The notes: a model not told the origin generated them from the sequence alone. A stretch of 61,961 nt of DNA from FEN-1297 sp046706945 (GCA_046706945.1 JBJKOY010000127.1:1-61961), one strand, 5' to 3'. Positions 34,558-44,140 are shown, counted from the stretch's first letter. Numbers and translations: made by a program.

Positions 34558-36468
34558 ATGAGCGCTGAACAATCAACTGCAAAGAAATATAAATTCAAAG
34601 CGGAAGTAAAACAATTATTGGATATACTTGTTCATTCATTATATACGAGCAGGGAAATATTTTTACGCGAACTGATATCGAATGCTTCCGATGCACTTGA
34701 CAAAATAAGGTTTGAATCAAATAAGGGGACCGAAATAGCCGACTCCGATTTGCCCGCCGAAATCAAGATAGATTTCGACGAAAAGAAAAAATTAATAACC
34801 GTCGCAGATACCGGTATCGGGATGACACAGGACGAATTAATAAAAAACATAGGAACCATAGCAAAATCAGGTTCGGCCGAATTTCTAAAGCAGATTGCCG
34901 AAAATAAATCGGATGCGAACAACATTATCGGGAAATTCGGCGTCGGTTTTTATTCAGTGTTTATGGTAGCCGACGACGTAGTAATCAGGACAAAGTCATA
35001 TAAGAAAGACGAACCTGCCGTAGAATGGAGATCTGACGGATTGGGCGATTTCAGCGTTTCGGAACTGGCCGGCGACATCAAGCGCGGGACTACAATAGAA
35101 ATTCATTTGAAAGAAGACCAAAAAGATTTTGCCGAGAAATACCGTCTGGAAACGATCATAAAGAAACATTCGAATTTTATATCTTTCCCGATTTATCTCG
35201 GCAGCGAAAAAATCAATACGGTCGCAGCACTTTGGAGAGAACCGAAGAGTCTGGTCAAGAAGGAACAGTACAACGAATTTTATAAATTTTTAACTTACGA
35301 TTCGGATGAACCCGCGGACGTAATTCATGTTTCGGTCGATGCTCCGATACAATTTAACGCCTTGCTGTTTATACCGAAAAAGAATTTCGATTTCTTCGGT
35401 ATGAACAGGGAAGATTACGGCCTGGATCTGTACGTACGCAGGGTTTTGATACAGCATAAGAACAAAGACCTTCTGCCGGAATATTTAAGCTTTGTAAAAG
35501 GCGTAGTGGATTCGGAAGATCTGCCGCTGAACATCTCAAGGGAAACGCTGCAGGAAAATATAATTTTCACAAAGATTTCACAAAATATTACCGGGCAAGT
35601 GCTTTCGTATTTGCTGAAGAAAGCTGCCGACGAACCAGATAAATATGCGGGGTTCTGGAAAGAACACGGCCGCTACTTTAAGCTCGGCTACACCGATTTT
35701 GCCAACGCGGACAAGTTCAACCAGTTATTAAGGTTCAATTCATCGAAAAAAGAAAATGCGGAAGCACTAGCTTCCTTCGAAGAATACGTATCGAGATTTA
35801 AAAAAGACCAGAAGGAAATCTACTACGCTTTCGGAAGCAGCAGGGAGGCAATAGACCAGGATCCGCATCTTGAAATATTTAAAAATAAAGACCTGGAAGT
35901 CCTGTATCTCTACGACCCGCTTGACGAATTTGTTTTAAGCTCGATCAGAAAATACAAAGACTACGATTTGAAATCGGTTGATAACGCCGACTTAAAAAGC
36001 ATCGAGAAATTCGAAGATACGGAAAAAAGCAAAGATAAACCGGAAGAGCTTAACAAGGACGACAAAAAACATTTCGACAGCCTGCTATCAAGAATTAAAG
36101 ACATTCTGGGCGACAAGGTTGTTGAGGTAAGGGAATCAAAAAGACTTTCGGGAAGCCCGGCAATTTTAATTAATCCGGACGACACCATGTCCTCTTCCAT
36201 GCAGAAAATTCTAAGAATGACGAATAAAGATATGGGTCCGCAGAAAAAAATCTTCGAGATAAACCGGGACCATAAGTTGATACGTAATCTGCTTAAAGTA
36301 TTCAAATCCAATTCGAAGGACGAATATATCTCGAACGTTGTAGAAGAGTTGTATGAATCGGCATTACTTATCGACGGCAGTTTGACTGACCCCCATACGC
36401 TGGTCGGCAGGATCAATAAAATGCTGGAACAGTCAAGCGATTGGTACACGCAGATTAAAAATATATAA
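34558..36468 (+). CDS. htpG: molecular chaperone HtpG (bacterial Hsp90)
   Basis: A 636-residue ATP-dependent chaperone dimer. The GHKL ATPase domain shows ELISNASDALDKIRF, DTGIGM and the GKFGVGFYS lid segment. Middle and C-terminal dimerisation domains follow. Length is normal, and the start is preceded by CGGAGA. It is 54 bases after the J protein and 31 bases before clpB, consistent with one operon. Confidence 0.96.
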   Translation: MSAEQSTAKKYKFKAEVKQLLDILVHSLYTSREIFLRELISNASDALDKIRFESNKGTEIADSDLPAEIKIDFDEKKKLITVADTGIGMTQDELIKNIGTIAKSGSAEFLKQIAENKSDANNIIGKFGVGFYSVFMVADDVVIRTKSYKKDEPAVEWRSDGLGDFSVSELAGDIKRGTTIEIHLKEDQKDFAEKYRLETIIKKHSNFISFPIYLGSEKINTVAALWREPKSLVKKEQYNEFYKFLTYDSDEPADVIHVSVDAPIQFNALLFIPKKNFDFFGMNREDYGLDLYVRRVLIQHKNKDLLPEYLSFVKGVVDSEDLPLNISRETLQENIIFTKISQNITGQVLSYLLKKAADEPDKYAGFWKEHGRYFKLGYTDFANADKFNQLLRFNSSKKENAEALASFEEYVSRFKKDQKEIYYAFGSSREAIDQDPHLEIFKNKDLEVLYLYDPLDEFVLSSIRKYKDYDLKSVDNADLKSIEKFEDTEKSKDKPEELNKDDKKHFDSLLSRIKDILGDKVVEVRESKRLSGSPAILINPDDTMSSSMQKILRMTNKDMGPQKKIFEINRDHKLIRNLLKVFKSNSKDEYISNVVEELYESALLIDGSLTDPHTLVGRINKMLEQSSDWYTQIKNI

Positions 36469-36499
36469 AAAGACAAAGGAATTTAAACGGTGAAGTACG

Positions 36500-39121
36500 A
36501 TGGCATTTAATTTCAGCAAATTAACGGTAAAAGGGCAGGAAGCCGTTCAAACGGCCCTGGAGATAGCTCAAAATTACGGCAATCAGATTATGGAACCTGA
36601 ACATTTGCTGGCGGCATTAATCCAGGAAAGCGGGAATATCGCGGATACTATTTTGCAAAAAACCGGGGGCAACGTAGGGAGATTAAGGCTGAAAGTGAAC
36701 GAGATACTCGAGCATCTTCCCAAAGTTTCCGGAGCGGGAATAGGGAACCAGCAGATGTCTCCTGCCTCGGCAAAACTTTTTGACGCGGCGTCGGAAGAGG
36801 CCAGGAATTTAAAAGACGAATATGTTTCGACGGAACATCTGCTCCTGTCCATCTCAACTCTGCCGGGAAAAGCCGGACAGCTTTTAAGGGACAACGGGAT
36901 CTCTCACGATTCCATCCTGGCGGCTCTTAAAGACGTCAGAGGCGGCCAGAGGGTGACAACGCAGAACCCGGAAGACACTTACCAGGCATTGAAAAAATTC
37001 GGCAGGGATCTTAACGAACTCGCCAAATCGGGCAAACTCGACCCGGTTATAGGAAGGGACGAAGAGATAAGAAGAGTGCTGCAGGTGCTTTCGAGAAGGA
37101 CAAAAAACAATCCGGTTCTTATAGGCGAACCCGGAGTAGGGAAAACCGCGATAGCCGAAGGTATAGCACACCGCATTATTGCGGGCGATGTGCCTGAAAA
37201 TCTTAAAACCAAAAGAATCGTTGCTCTGGACATGGGTGCTCTAATCGCGGGAACGCAGTTCAGGGGGCAGTTTGAAGAAAGAATGAAAGCCGTTCTCAAA
37301 GAAGTGCAGGAGTCCAACGGCGAGATAATTCTGTTTATCGACGAACTCCATACCCTGGTCGGCGCCGGTTCCGTACAGGGATCTATGGATGCGGCGAATA
37401 TTCTGAAACCTGCATTAGCCCGCGGAGAACTGCATGCCATCGGCGCAACAACGCTGGATGAATATAAAAAACATATAGAAAAGGATGCCGCTCTCGAAAG
37501 AAGATTTCAGCCTGTCCTGGTTAGCGAACCTTCCGAAGAGGATACGGTCTCCATTCTCAGGGGATTAAAGGAAAGATATGAAGTCCACCACGGGGTAAGG
37601 ATAACCGACGGTGCAATTGTTGCCGCCGCACAGTTGTCGAGCAGGTATATTACCGACAGATTTCTCCCGGATAAGGCAATAGATTTAATAGACGAAGCCG
37701 CCTCAAAATTAAGGATTGAAATTGATTCGATGCCCGAAGAACTGGACGTTGTCGAACGGAAAATACAGCAGCTTGAGATAGAAAAAGAAGCGCTGAAAAG
37801 GGAGAAGGACGATGCGTCAGCTAAAAGATTGACAGAACTGCAGCAGGAGTTGGGCAGTCTCACCGAGGAAAGAGACCAGCTTAAACTGCACTGGAACCTT
37901 GAAAAGGAGAGGATCCAAAAAATACGTTCGATGAAGAGTGAGCTGGAGAATGCAAAGCTGCAGGCCGATAAATACGAAAGAGAAGGCGATCTGGGAAAAG
38001 TTGCCGAACTGCGGTACGGTAAAATTGTAACACTCGAAAAGCAGCTTAAAGAAGAAAGCGAAAAATTAGCGCAGGCGCAGCAGGATAAGAAGATGCTCAA
38101 GGAGGAAGTCGATGCCGAAGATATTGCCGAGATTGTGGCTAAATGGACCGGTATTCCGGTGAGTAAAATGATGGAAAGCGAGAGGAGCAAACTTTTAAGA
38201 CTCGAAGAAGAACTTCACCGGCGGGTTATCGGTCAGGACGAAGCGGTATACGCGGTTGCAAATGCTATTCGAAGATCGCGCACGGGAATGCAGGATGAAA
38301 ACAGGCCGCTCGGATCGTTCATATTTCTGGGAACAACCGGCGTAGGTAAAACGGAACTTGCCCGGACGCTTGCGGAATTCCTTTTCGACGACGAGCATGC
38401 TATGATCAGAATCGATATGTCGGAATACATGGAGAAGTTTTCGGTATCCCGACTGATAGGCGCGCCGCCGGGATACGTGGGATACGAAGAGGGCGGACAG
38501 CTGACGGAAGCCGTAAGAAGAAGGCCGTATTCGGTTGTCCTGCTTGACGAAATTGAAAAGGCCCATCCCGATGTCTATAATATTCTCCTCCAGGTTCTGG
38601 ATGACGGGAGATTAACGGACAACCAGGGGCGGGTGGTAAACTTTAAGAATACCATTATAATTATGACGTCGAACCTTGGTTCTCATATAATACAGGAAAA
38701 ACTGGAACACGTGGAAGAAGACAATATTGAAAACGTTATGGGAGAATTAAGATACGAGCTTACGGATATGCTGAGAAAAACCATCAGACCCGAGTTCCTA
38801 AACAGGATTGACGAGGTTGTATTATTCAAGCCTTTAACCAGGAAAGAAATCCGTGAAATCGTGGATATTCAAATACTGAACGTGAGGAATATGCTTGAGA
38901 AAAAGGAAATTACTCTCGATATAGACGATGAAGCAAAAGACTGGCTTGCAAAGCTGGGCTACGACGTAACTTTCGGCGCAAGGCCGCTGAAAAGAACGAT
39001 TCAAAGGCATCTTATTAACCCGCTTTCGCAGGAACTGCTTGCCGGCAATTTTAAAGAAGGCGATAATATCGAAGTAACGCTGGGAAACCGGGGAAAGCTT
39101 GAATTTAAATTAAAAAAATAA
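36500..39121 (+). CDS. clpB: ATP-dependent disaggregase ClpB
   Basis: An 873-residue Hsp100 protein that works with DnaK/DnaJ and small heat shock proteins to extract polypeptides from aggregates. N-terminal Clp repeats (about 1-150), first AAA+ domain (Walker A GEPGVGKTA), a coiled-coil middle domain (about 410-525) that distinguishes ClpB from ClpA/ClpC, second AAA+ domain (GTTGVGKTE) and a small C-terminal domain. There is no ClpP-binding tripeptide, as expected. Its neighbours hsp20, J protein and htpG complete a disaggregation set apart from dnaK. Confidence 0.97.
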   Translation: MAFNFSKLTVKGQEAVQTALEIAQNYGNQIMEPEHLLAALIQESGNIADTILQKTGGNVGRLRLKVNEILEHLPKVSGAGIGNQQMSPASAKLFDAASEEARNLKDEYVSTEHLLLSISTLPGKAGQLLRDNGISHDSILAALKDVRGGQRVTTQNPEDTYQALKKFGRDLNELAKSGKLDPVIGRDEEIRRVLQVLSRRTKNNPVLIGEPGVGKTAIAEGIAHRIIAGDVPENLKTKRIVALDMGALIAGTQFRGQFEERMKAVLKEVQESNGEIILFIDELHTLVGAGSVQGSMDAANILKPALARGELHAIGATTLDEYKKHIEKDAALERRFQPVLVSEPSEEDTVSILRGLKERYEVHHGVRITDGAIVAAAQLSSRYITDRFLPDKAIDLIDEAASKLRIEIDSMPEELDVVERKIQQLEIEKEALKREKDDASAKRLTELQQELGSLTEERDQLKLHWNLEKERIQKIRSMKSELENAKLQADKYEREGDLGKVAELRYGKIVTLEKQLKEESEKLAQAQQDKKMLKEEVDAEDIAEIVAKWTGIPVSKMMESERSKLLRLEEELHRRVIGQDEAVYAVANAIRRSRTGMQDENRPLGSFIFLGTTGVGKTELARTLAEFLFDDEHAMIRIDMSEYMEKFSVSRLIGAPPGYVGYEEGGQLTEAVRRRPYSVVLLDEIEKAHPDVYNILLQVLDDGRLTDNQGRVVNFKNTIIIMTSNLGSHIIQEKLEHVEEDNIENVMGELRYELTDMLRKTIRPEFLNRIDEVVLFKPLTRKEIREIVDIQILNVRNMLEKKEITLDIDDEAKDWLAKLGYDVTFGARPLKRTIQRHLINPLSQELLAGNFKEGDNIEVTLGNRGKLEFKLKK

Positions 39122-39211
39122 AGGGGGCAAAAGCGAAAAGATAAAAAATTTCGTGAAACCGGGCGGCAAACTTGATTAATGCCGGTTCACTGCAAATAAG
39201 ACGAGGCTAAT

Positions 39212-40228
39212 ATGGAAGGAATAGAATTTTTATTAAACGAAACCGATGTTTCGGGCGAGAGAGATATTTTTAAGAAAGGTAATTTTGACGACAATATTCT
39301 CGATGCTTATTCGGCGGCCGTTTCAAACGCCGCGGAGATTGTCAGTCCTGCGGTTGTAAATATTAATACAATTATAACCGGAAAAGACGGCAGGGAAATG
39401 CGCGGCGGGAGCGGATCGGGATTTTTATTCACGCCGGACGGATTTATTTTTACAAACAGCCATGTGATCCGCGGTGCTAATAAATTTGAAGTTTTATTAT
39501 CGGACGGCAGGAAATTCAACGCCGATTTGACCGGCGACGATCCCGATACCGACCTTGCCGTTATACGGATCGATTCTCCCGGCATTACGCCGGTAAGATT
39601 CGGAGACTCGGAAAATATCAAACCGGGCCAGCTTGTAATAGCGATCGGAAATCCGTACGGTTTTCAAACCACCGTTACCGCGGGCGTCGTCAGTGCTTTG
39701 GGAAGGACACTGAGAACCGCTACTGGCAGATTAATCGACAACGTAATCCAAACCGATGCGGCTTTGAATCCGGGCAACTCCGGGGGACCGCTGGTTAATT
39801 CCCGGGGACAAGTTATCGGCGTAAATACGGCGGCCATCCTGCCCGCTCAAAATATCTGTTTTGCTACGGCGATAAACACGGCCAAATTTATTGCGGCCAA
39901 ACTAATTAAAGACGGAAAAATAAAAAGAAGCTATATCGGAATTGCGGGACAGGACGTGCAGGTTCACAGGAGGGTCGTAAGATTCTACAATCTTCGGTTC
40001 GAAAAGAGCATCATGGTTATTTCCGTCGAAAAGAACAGCCCGGCCTATAAAGCTGGCGTCCGCGAAGGCGACAGAATTGTTGAATTTGCTTCAAAAGCGG
40101 TTTCTGGCATAGACGACCTTCATAAAATGCTTACGGAAACGCAGGTGGGCGTTAAGACAAATTTAAAAATTTTAAGAGGAACGGAATTATTAAATATGGA
40201 AATCATACCTTTGGAAAGGGAGAATTAA
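39212..40228 (+). CDS. Deg/HtrA-like serine protease without signal peptide
   Basis: A 338-residue trypsin-fold protease with one PDZ domain. The catalytic triad is His84 (TNSHVIRG), Asp114 (DTDLAVIRID) and Ser190 (NPGNSGGPL). PDZ covers about 250-335 (SPAYKAGVREGDRIVEF). Usual Deg proteases are periplasmic, but this one starts with an acidic, non-hydrophobic N-terminus (MEGIEFLLNETDV), so it should be cytoplasmic. The position 90 bases after clpB suggests a cytosolic quality-control protease. No upstream in-frame extension with a signal sequence was found, but a mis-set start cannot be fully excluded. Confidence 0.9.
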   Translation: MEGIEFLLNETDVSGERDIFKKGNFDDNILDAYSAAVSNAAEIVSPAVVNINTIITGKDGREMRGGSGSGFLFTPDGFIFTNSHVIRGANKFEVLLSDGRKFNADLTGDDPDTDLAVIRIDSPGITPVRFGDSENIKPGQLVIAIGNPYGFQTTVTAGVVSALGRTLRTATGRLIDNVIQTDAALNPGNSGGPLVNSRGQVIGVNTAAILPAQNICFATAINTAKFIAAKLIKDGKIKRSYIGIAGQDVQVHRRVVRFYNLRFEKSIMVISVEKNSPAYKAGVREGDRIVEFASKAVSGIDDLHKMLTETQVGVKTNLKILRGTELLNMEIIPLEREN

Positions 40229-40245
40229 ATAAGGCATAGAATTCT

Positions 40246-40617
40246 ATGAAAAAGGCGGCTTTCTTAATTTTGGTTTTTATATCGGCCCTGAAATTCGAGG
40301 GCGCCGTCCGCACTCCGGCCTATACTTTCGAATATTCAAATAAAGCCGATATAGAAAGTTTATACGTTCCGGCTAAAAGCAGCCTAAATTTTTCGCAGTT
40401 TTTAAATTCTTTACAAAAACAAAAGGGGGAAATTTCTTATCCGTTAAAAAATTTCCCCTTAACCAAAAGGCTCTCTCTCTTCTATTACAATAACTACGTC
40501 TATCATCAAATAAAAATATACTTAAAGATATCCGCTCTTCCTCATTTCTCTATTATAACTTACCGACCCGAAAGACTCTGCGATTCGTCCGGCGACGATC
40601 CCTTCGCTCTTATCTGA
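40246..40617 (+). CDS. small exported protein of unknown function
   Basis: A 123-residue frame 17 bases after the protease gene. It has a signal-peptide-like N-terminus (KKAAFLILVFISALKFEGA) and then a polar, Tyr- and Lys-rich body with no recognised domain. Tight spacing to the protease gene supports it being real and co-transcribed. The composition shows no repeats. It could equally be a decayed gene; no function is proposed. Confidence 0.5.
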   Translation: MKKAAFLILVFISALKFEGAVRTPAYTFEYSNKADIESLYVPAKSSLNFSQFLNSLQKQKGEISYPLKNFPLTKRLSLFYYNNYVYHQIKIYLKISALPHFSIITYRPERLCDSSGDDPFALI

Positions 40618-40648
40618 TTTATCGATATGCGGGACAAAAAATCTTAGC

Positions 40649-40777
40649 AGTGTCCTAATTTATTTTTATTCTCTTTAGAAACGAATCATCCCCCTCGACA
40701 AGCTCGGGGCATCGCCCTTCGACAAGCTCGGGGCAGCGGAGTCGAACCATGACATTAAATATGCAATTTAGGACACT
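40649..40777. mobile_element. possible MITE-like element with inverted ends
   Basis: The ends AGTGTCCTAATT (40649-40660) and AATTTAGGACACT (40765-40777) are inverted copies with ten identical outer bases. They enclose about 100 bases without a gene that hold two tandem copies of CTCGACAAGCTCGGGGCA/TTCGACAAGCTCGGGGCA. Size and structure fit a small non-autonomous element. No target-site duplication is obvious, and no transposase is in the window. Confidence 0.45.
40690..40738. repeat. two tandem copies of a CGACAAGCTCGGGGC repeat
   Basis: Two 24-25 base units, CCCCCTCGACAAGCTCGGGG and CCCTTCGACAAGCTCGGGG, lie side by side. The TTCGACAAGCTC core is the same as in the tandem repeats at 32503-32515 on the other side of the chaperone cluster. 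Confidence 0.65.
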
Positions 40778-40870
40778 CCCCAAATCTTAAAAACTCCCGG
40801 TTATGTATGAAATTTGTTCCGATTTCAGTTCGACATAAATCATATAGAAAATAAATCGAAGGGATAAAAG

Positions 40871-43288
40871 ATGTCTTTTAAAAATATGTTAACCGACATA
40901 ATGCGACTACACCGCCGTTTGAACGGCGGCACCGCGGAATACGATCTTTCATTTTATGAAAAATTTTTTACAGAAATAAAAAAACATATAACGCTATTTG
41001 AGCGGAAGAGCGACGGGCAAATCAAAAACCTCTCGCGGCAATTAATTAATAAGGCGGCAAACGCCGGCAGCCTTGATGATCTATTGGTCGAGGCTTATAT
41101 AATAGTCCGGGAATCGATTCAAAGGATATTAAAAATAAGACCTTATGACGTTCAGGTAATTGGGGGCATTGCCCTGCATTTCGGGAAAATAATAGAAATG
41201 CAGACCGGCGAGGGGAAAACCCTTACGGCTGTTTTTCCTTCTTATTTAAATGCTCTTACCGGCAAAGGGGTTCATGTACTTACTTTCAACGATTATCTGG
41301 CGCGCAGGGATGCCGTTTGGACGGGACCGGTTTATAAATTTCTCGGTTTAAGCGCCGGTTATATTCGGGAAGGGATGAATCCAGAAAATCGAAGGGCCGC
41401 TTACAATTCGGATATTACCTATTTAACCGCCAAGGAAGCGGGCTTTGATTACTTACGCGACGGTCTTTGTTTCGACCAGCGGGATGTTGTACGCCGCCCC
41501 TTCAACTTTGGGCTGGTTGACGAGGCGGATTCCATTATGATAGACGAAGCGAGAATACCCCTGGTTATTGCTGGGTCTTCGATTGATGCAGTAGAAAACG
41601 CCGGTAAAATGGCGGCGCTAGCAAAACAATTGAAAGAAAATGCCGATTTCGAATTCGATAAAAATGCGCGTAATATTTATCTGACCGGAAGCGGGATAAG
41701 AAAGTCGGAATGCCTGCTTAATTGCGGTAATTTATTTGCCGAAGATAATGTTGAAATTTTGTCCCGGCTGAACTGCGCACTCCATGCCGAATACCTGCTT
41801 CGAAGGGACGTTGACTATATAATAAGAGAAGGAAAAATAGAACTGGGTGACGAATTTACCGGACGGGTTGCCGATAAGAGACGCTGGCCGGACGGCCTTC
41901 AGGCGGCAATAGAGGCTAAGGAAAACATTGCGGTACAGTCCAGAGGAAACATATTAAACTCTTTGACACTGCAGAACTTTCTCCGGTTGTATCCGAAAAT
42001 CTGCGGGATGACGGCCACCGCGAAAGAAGCCGAAAGGGAATTCAAACGATTTTATAATTTGGATATAGTTATTATACCTCCGGAAAAACCCTGCATTCGC
42101 AAAGACTATCCGGATCTTATATTCAAATCGAAGGCTGATAAATACGAGGCTTTTACTTCGGAAATAATCAATGTTCACCGTACCGGGAGGCCTATTCTTA
42201 TAGGCACGGTAAGCGTGGAAGAATCCGAGGCGCTTTCATGCAGATTAGGAAAGGCCGGTTTGCAGAGCAAAGTGTTAAACGCAAAGAACGACGAATACGA
42301 AGCCGAAATAATTGCAGAGGCGGGTATGCCGGGAGCAATTACAATATCCACAAATATGGCCGGAAGGGGAACCGACATCAAGCTCGGCGGCGAAGAAGGA
42401 AGGGAGAAAGATAAGGTTGCCGCCCTCGGCGGCTTGTATGTTATAGGTACAAGCAGGCACGAAAGCCGGAGAATCGACAACCAGTTAAGAGGGAGAGCAG
42501 GAAGACAGGGTGATCCGGGCGCTTCGCGTTTTTTTATCAGCCTCGAAGACGGCCTGTTTATAAAATACAATTTGAAAAAGCTGCTGCCCTCGAATTTCGA
42601 ATTCAACGAGGACCCCGGTAAAACTCATCAACCGTCTTTAGTAAGAGAAATTGCGAGAGTTCAAAGAATAATAGAAGGTCAGAACCTTGAAATAAAAAAG
42701 ACGCTTTACGAATATTCCTTTTTAATCGAACAGCAAAGGAGAATTATCGGCGAAACAAGGGAGAGTATCCTGCGGGGAAATTCTTTTTACGAATATTATA
42801 AATCAAATTTCCAGGAACAGTATGAAACAACACGGGAAAAATTCTTAAAATTTAATTTACCCGGGATTTACAGGAAAATATCGTTACTGCAGATAGATAA
42901 CGCATGGTCCGGGTACCTTGCCGATATTGCGGACATAAAAGAAGGCATACACCTGCTGCGGCTTGGCGGTCAGAATCCGATTGAGAAATTCCGCGAACAA
43001 TCCGTCGAATTATTCGATAGAATGTTCGATGAACTTGAAGACAAAACTATATGTTCTATTAATAAACTTACCGTAAAGAATAATAAAATTAATTTTGATG
43101 ATTCGGGATTAAATGTTCCTACGGCTACCTGGACGTATTTAATTAATGACAATCCTTTCGAAGACCAGTTCGGTATCGGGTTGATCGGAAATATGAACCT
43201 GCAGATCGGGGCAGGCGCTTACGGATTTTTATTGGTTTTCTATGCATTGCTTAAAAAGTTTGATCGAAAAAATAAAAACACGGAATAG
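40871..43288 (+). CDS. SecA paralogue, shortened, with hydrophobic C-terminal tail
   Basis: An 805-residue SecA-type ATPase. Walker A is MQTGEGKTLTA (113-117), the DEAD segment is LVDEADSIMIDEARIP, and the second motor half has STNMAGRGTDIKLGG and GRAGRQGDPG. The C-terminal scaffold is recognisable (WSGYLADIADIKEGIHLLR ... PIEKFREQ). It lacks the zinc-binding C-terminal tail of housekeeping SecA. Instead residues about 767-794 form a Gly-rich hydrophobic segment followed by KKFDRKNK, like a tail anchor. It is probably an accessory (SecA2-like) motor; its cargo is unknown. Ribosome-binding site AAGGGA. Confidence 0.88.
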   Translation: MSFKNMLTDIMRLHRRLNGGTAEYDLSFYEKFFTEIKKHITLFERKSDGQIKNLSRQLINKAANAGSLDDLLVEAYIIVRESIQRILKIRPYDVQVIGGIALHFGKIIEMQTGEGKTLTAVFPSYLNALTGKGVHVLTFNDYLARRDAVWTGPVYKFLGLSAGYIREGMNPENRRAAYNSDITYLTAKEAGFDYLRDGLCFDQRDVVRRPFNFGLVDEADSIMIDEARIPLVIAGSSIDAVENAGKMAALAKQLKENADFEFDKNARNIYLTGSGIRKSECLLNCGNLFAEDNVEILSRLNCALHAEYLLRRDVDYIIREGKIELGDEFTGRVADKRRWPDGLQAAIEAKENIAVQSRGNILNSLTLQNFLRLYPKICGMTATAKEAEREFKRFYNLDIVIIPPEKPCIRKDYPDLIFKSKADKYEAFTSEIINVHRTGRPILIGTVSVEESEALSCRLGKAGLQSKVLNAKNDEYEAEIIAEAGMPGAITISTNMAGRGTDIKLGGEEGREKDKVAALGGLYVIGTSRHESRRIDNQLRGRAGRQGDPGASRFFISLEDGLFIKYNLKKLLPSNFEFNEDPGKTHQPSLVREIARVQRIIEGQNLEIKKTLYEYSFLIEQQRRIIGETRESILRGNSFYEYYKSNFQEQYETTREKFLKFNLPGIYRKISLLQIDNAWSGYLADIADIKEGIHLLRLGGQNPIEKFREQSVELFDRMFDELEDKTICSINKLTVKNNKINFDDSGLNVPTATWTYLINDNPFEDQFGIGLIGNMNLQIGAGAYGFLLVFYALLKKFDRKNKNTE

Positions 43289-43444
43289 ACTTTTAAACCG
43301 GTTAGTTAAGCTTACGAAAAGTTTTTATTACAACTAATCGTGCTTTTATTCTTTATATTAGCCGAACAACAAAAAATTGACAGCCGGATAATTTGAATTA
43401 TTTCCATAAATGTTTCATATTTAATTAAAAAATACCGGGATAAG

Positions 43445-44080
43445 ATGCAGGAAGACAAAAAATCCTTTAATGCAATTATGGGTACGTCTCGTCTGGAAGC
43501 TTTCAGCGACGGAGTTCTGGCCATCATAATTACAATTATGGTGCTGGAATTGAAGATACCGCGAGGTGCCGATTTGAATGCGCTCTTCCCGTTAATTCCA
43601 GTCTTTCTAAGTTATATACTCAGTTTTGTATACCTCGGGATCTACTGGAACAATCATCATCACATGCTTCATGTTACGCGCGAAGTGAACGGCGGGATTC
43701 TTTGGGCGAACCTTCATCTGCTGTTCTGGCTGTCTCTTACCCCTTTTGTTACCGGATGGATGGGAGAGAACCATTTCGCGGCCGCGCCTACCGCGCTGTA
43801 CGGCGCGGTGCTTTTAATGGCTGCAATTGCGTACTGGATTTTGCAGCAGACGATTATAAAAGCCCACGGTAAAGATTCGCTGCTTGCTGTCGCAATCGGA
43901 ACCGATTTCAAAGGCAAGATATCCCCGGTTTTATATGCGGTTGCCATTCCTTCTGCATATTTCTATCAATGGATTGCAGGCGGAATCTACGTTCTGGTTG
44001 CTCTTATATGGCTGATCCCGGACAGAAGGATCGAACGTGCATTATTGTCGGAAAGAGAATCCGATAAACCGGAACTTTGA
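43445..44080 (+). CDS. TMEM175-family potassium channel-like membrane protein
   Basis: A 211-residue membrane protein with about six helices. It opens with RLEAFSDGVLAIIITIMVLELKIP, the RxxxFSDG signature of bacterial TMEM175 (DUF1211) in which the first helix lines the pore. Bacterial members form tetrameric, weakly K+-selective channels. The following NHHHMLH segment is also typical. It lies 156 bases after the SecA paralogue; a functional link is not evident. Confidence 0.88.
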   Translation: MQEDKKSFNAIMGTSRLEAFSDGVLAIIITIMVLELKIPRGADLNALFPLIPVFLSYILSFVYLGIYWNNHHHMLHVTREVNGGILWANLHLLFWLSLTPFVTGWMGENHFAAAPTALYGAVLLMAAIAYWILQQTIIKAHGKDSLLAVAIGTDFKGKISPVLYAVAIPSAYFYQWIAGGIYVLVALIWLIPDRRIERALLSERESDKPEL

Positions 44081-44088
44081 ACTTATTC

Positions 44089-44136
44089 TTGAACATGAAC
44101 TTGAACTTGAACATGAACTTGAACTTTAACTTTAAA
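44089..44136 (+). repeat. hexanucleotide tandem repeat TTGAAC/ATGAAC, eight units
   Basis: Eight consecutive six-base units (TTGAAC, ATGAAC, TTGAAC, TTGAAC, ATGAAC, TTGAAC, TTTAAC, TTTAAA) fill the space between the TMEM175 stop codon and the recQ start, ending five bases before the recQ ATG. The usual ribosome-binding site position is occupied by the repeat. Confidence 0.85.
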
Positions 44137-44140
44137 TTCC

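Noticed and set aside
40725..40760. tRNA fragment suggested by GGAGTCGAACC
   Set aside because: No cloverleaf can be formed around it; it is part of the CGACAAGCTC repeat region.
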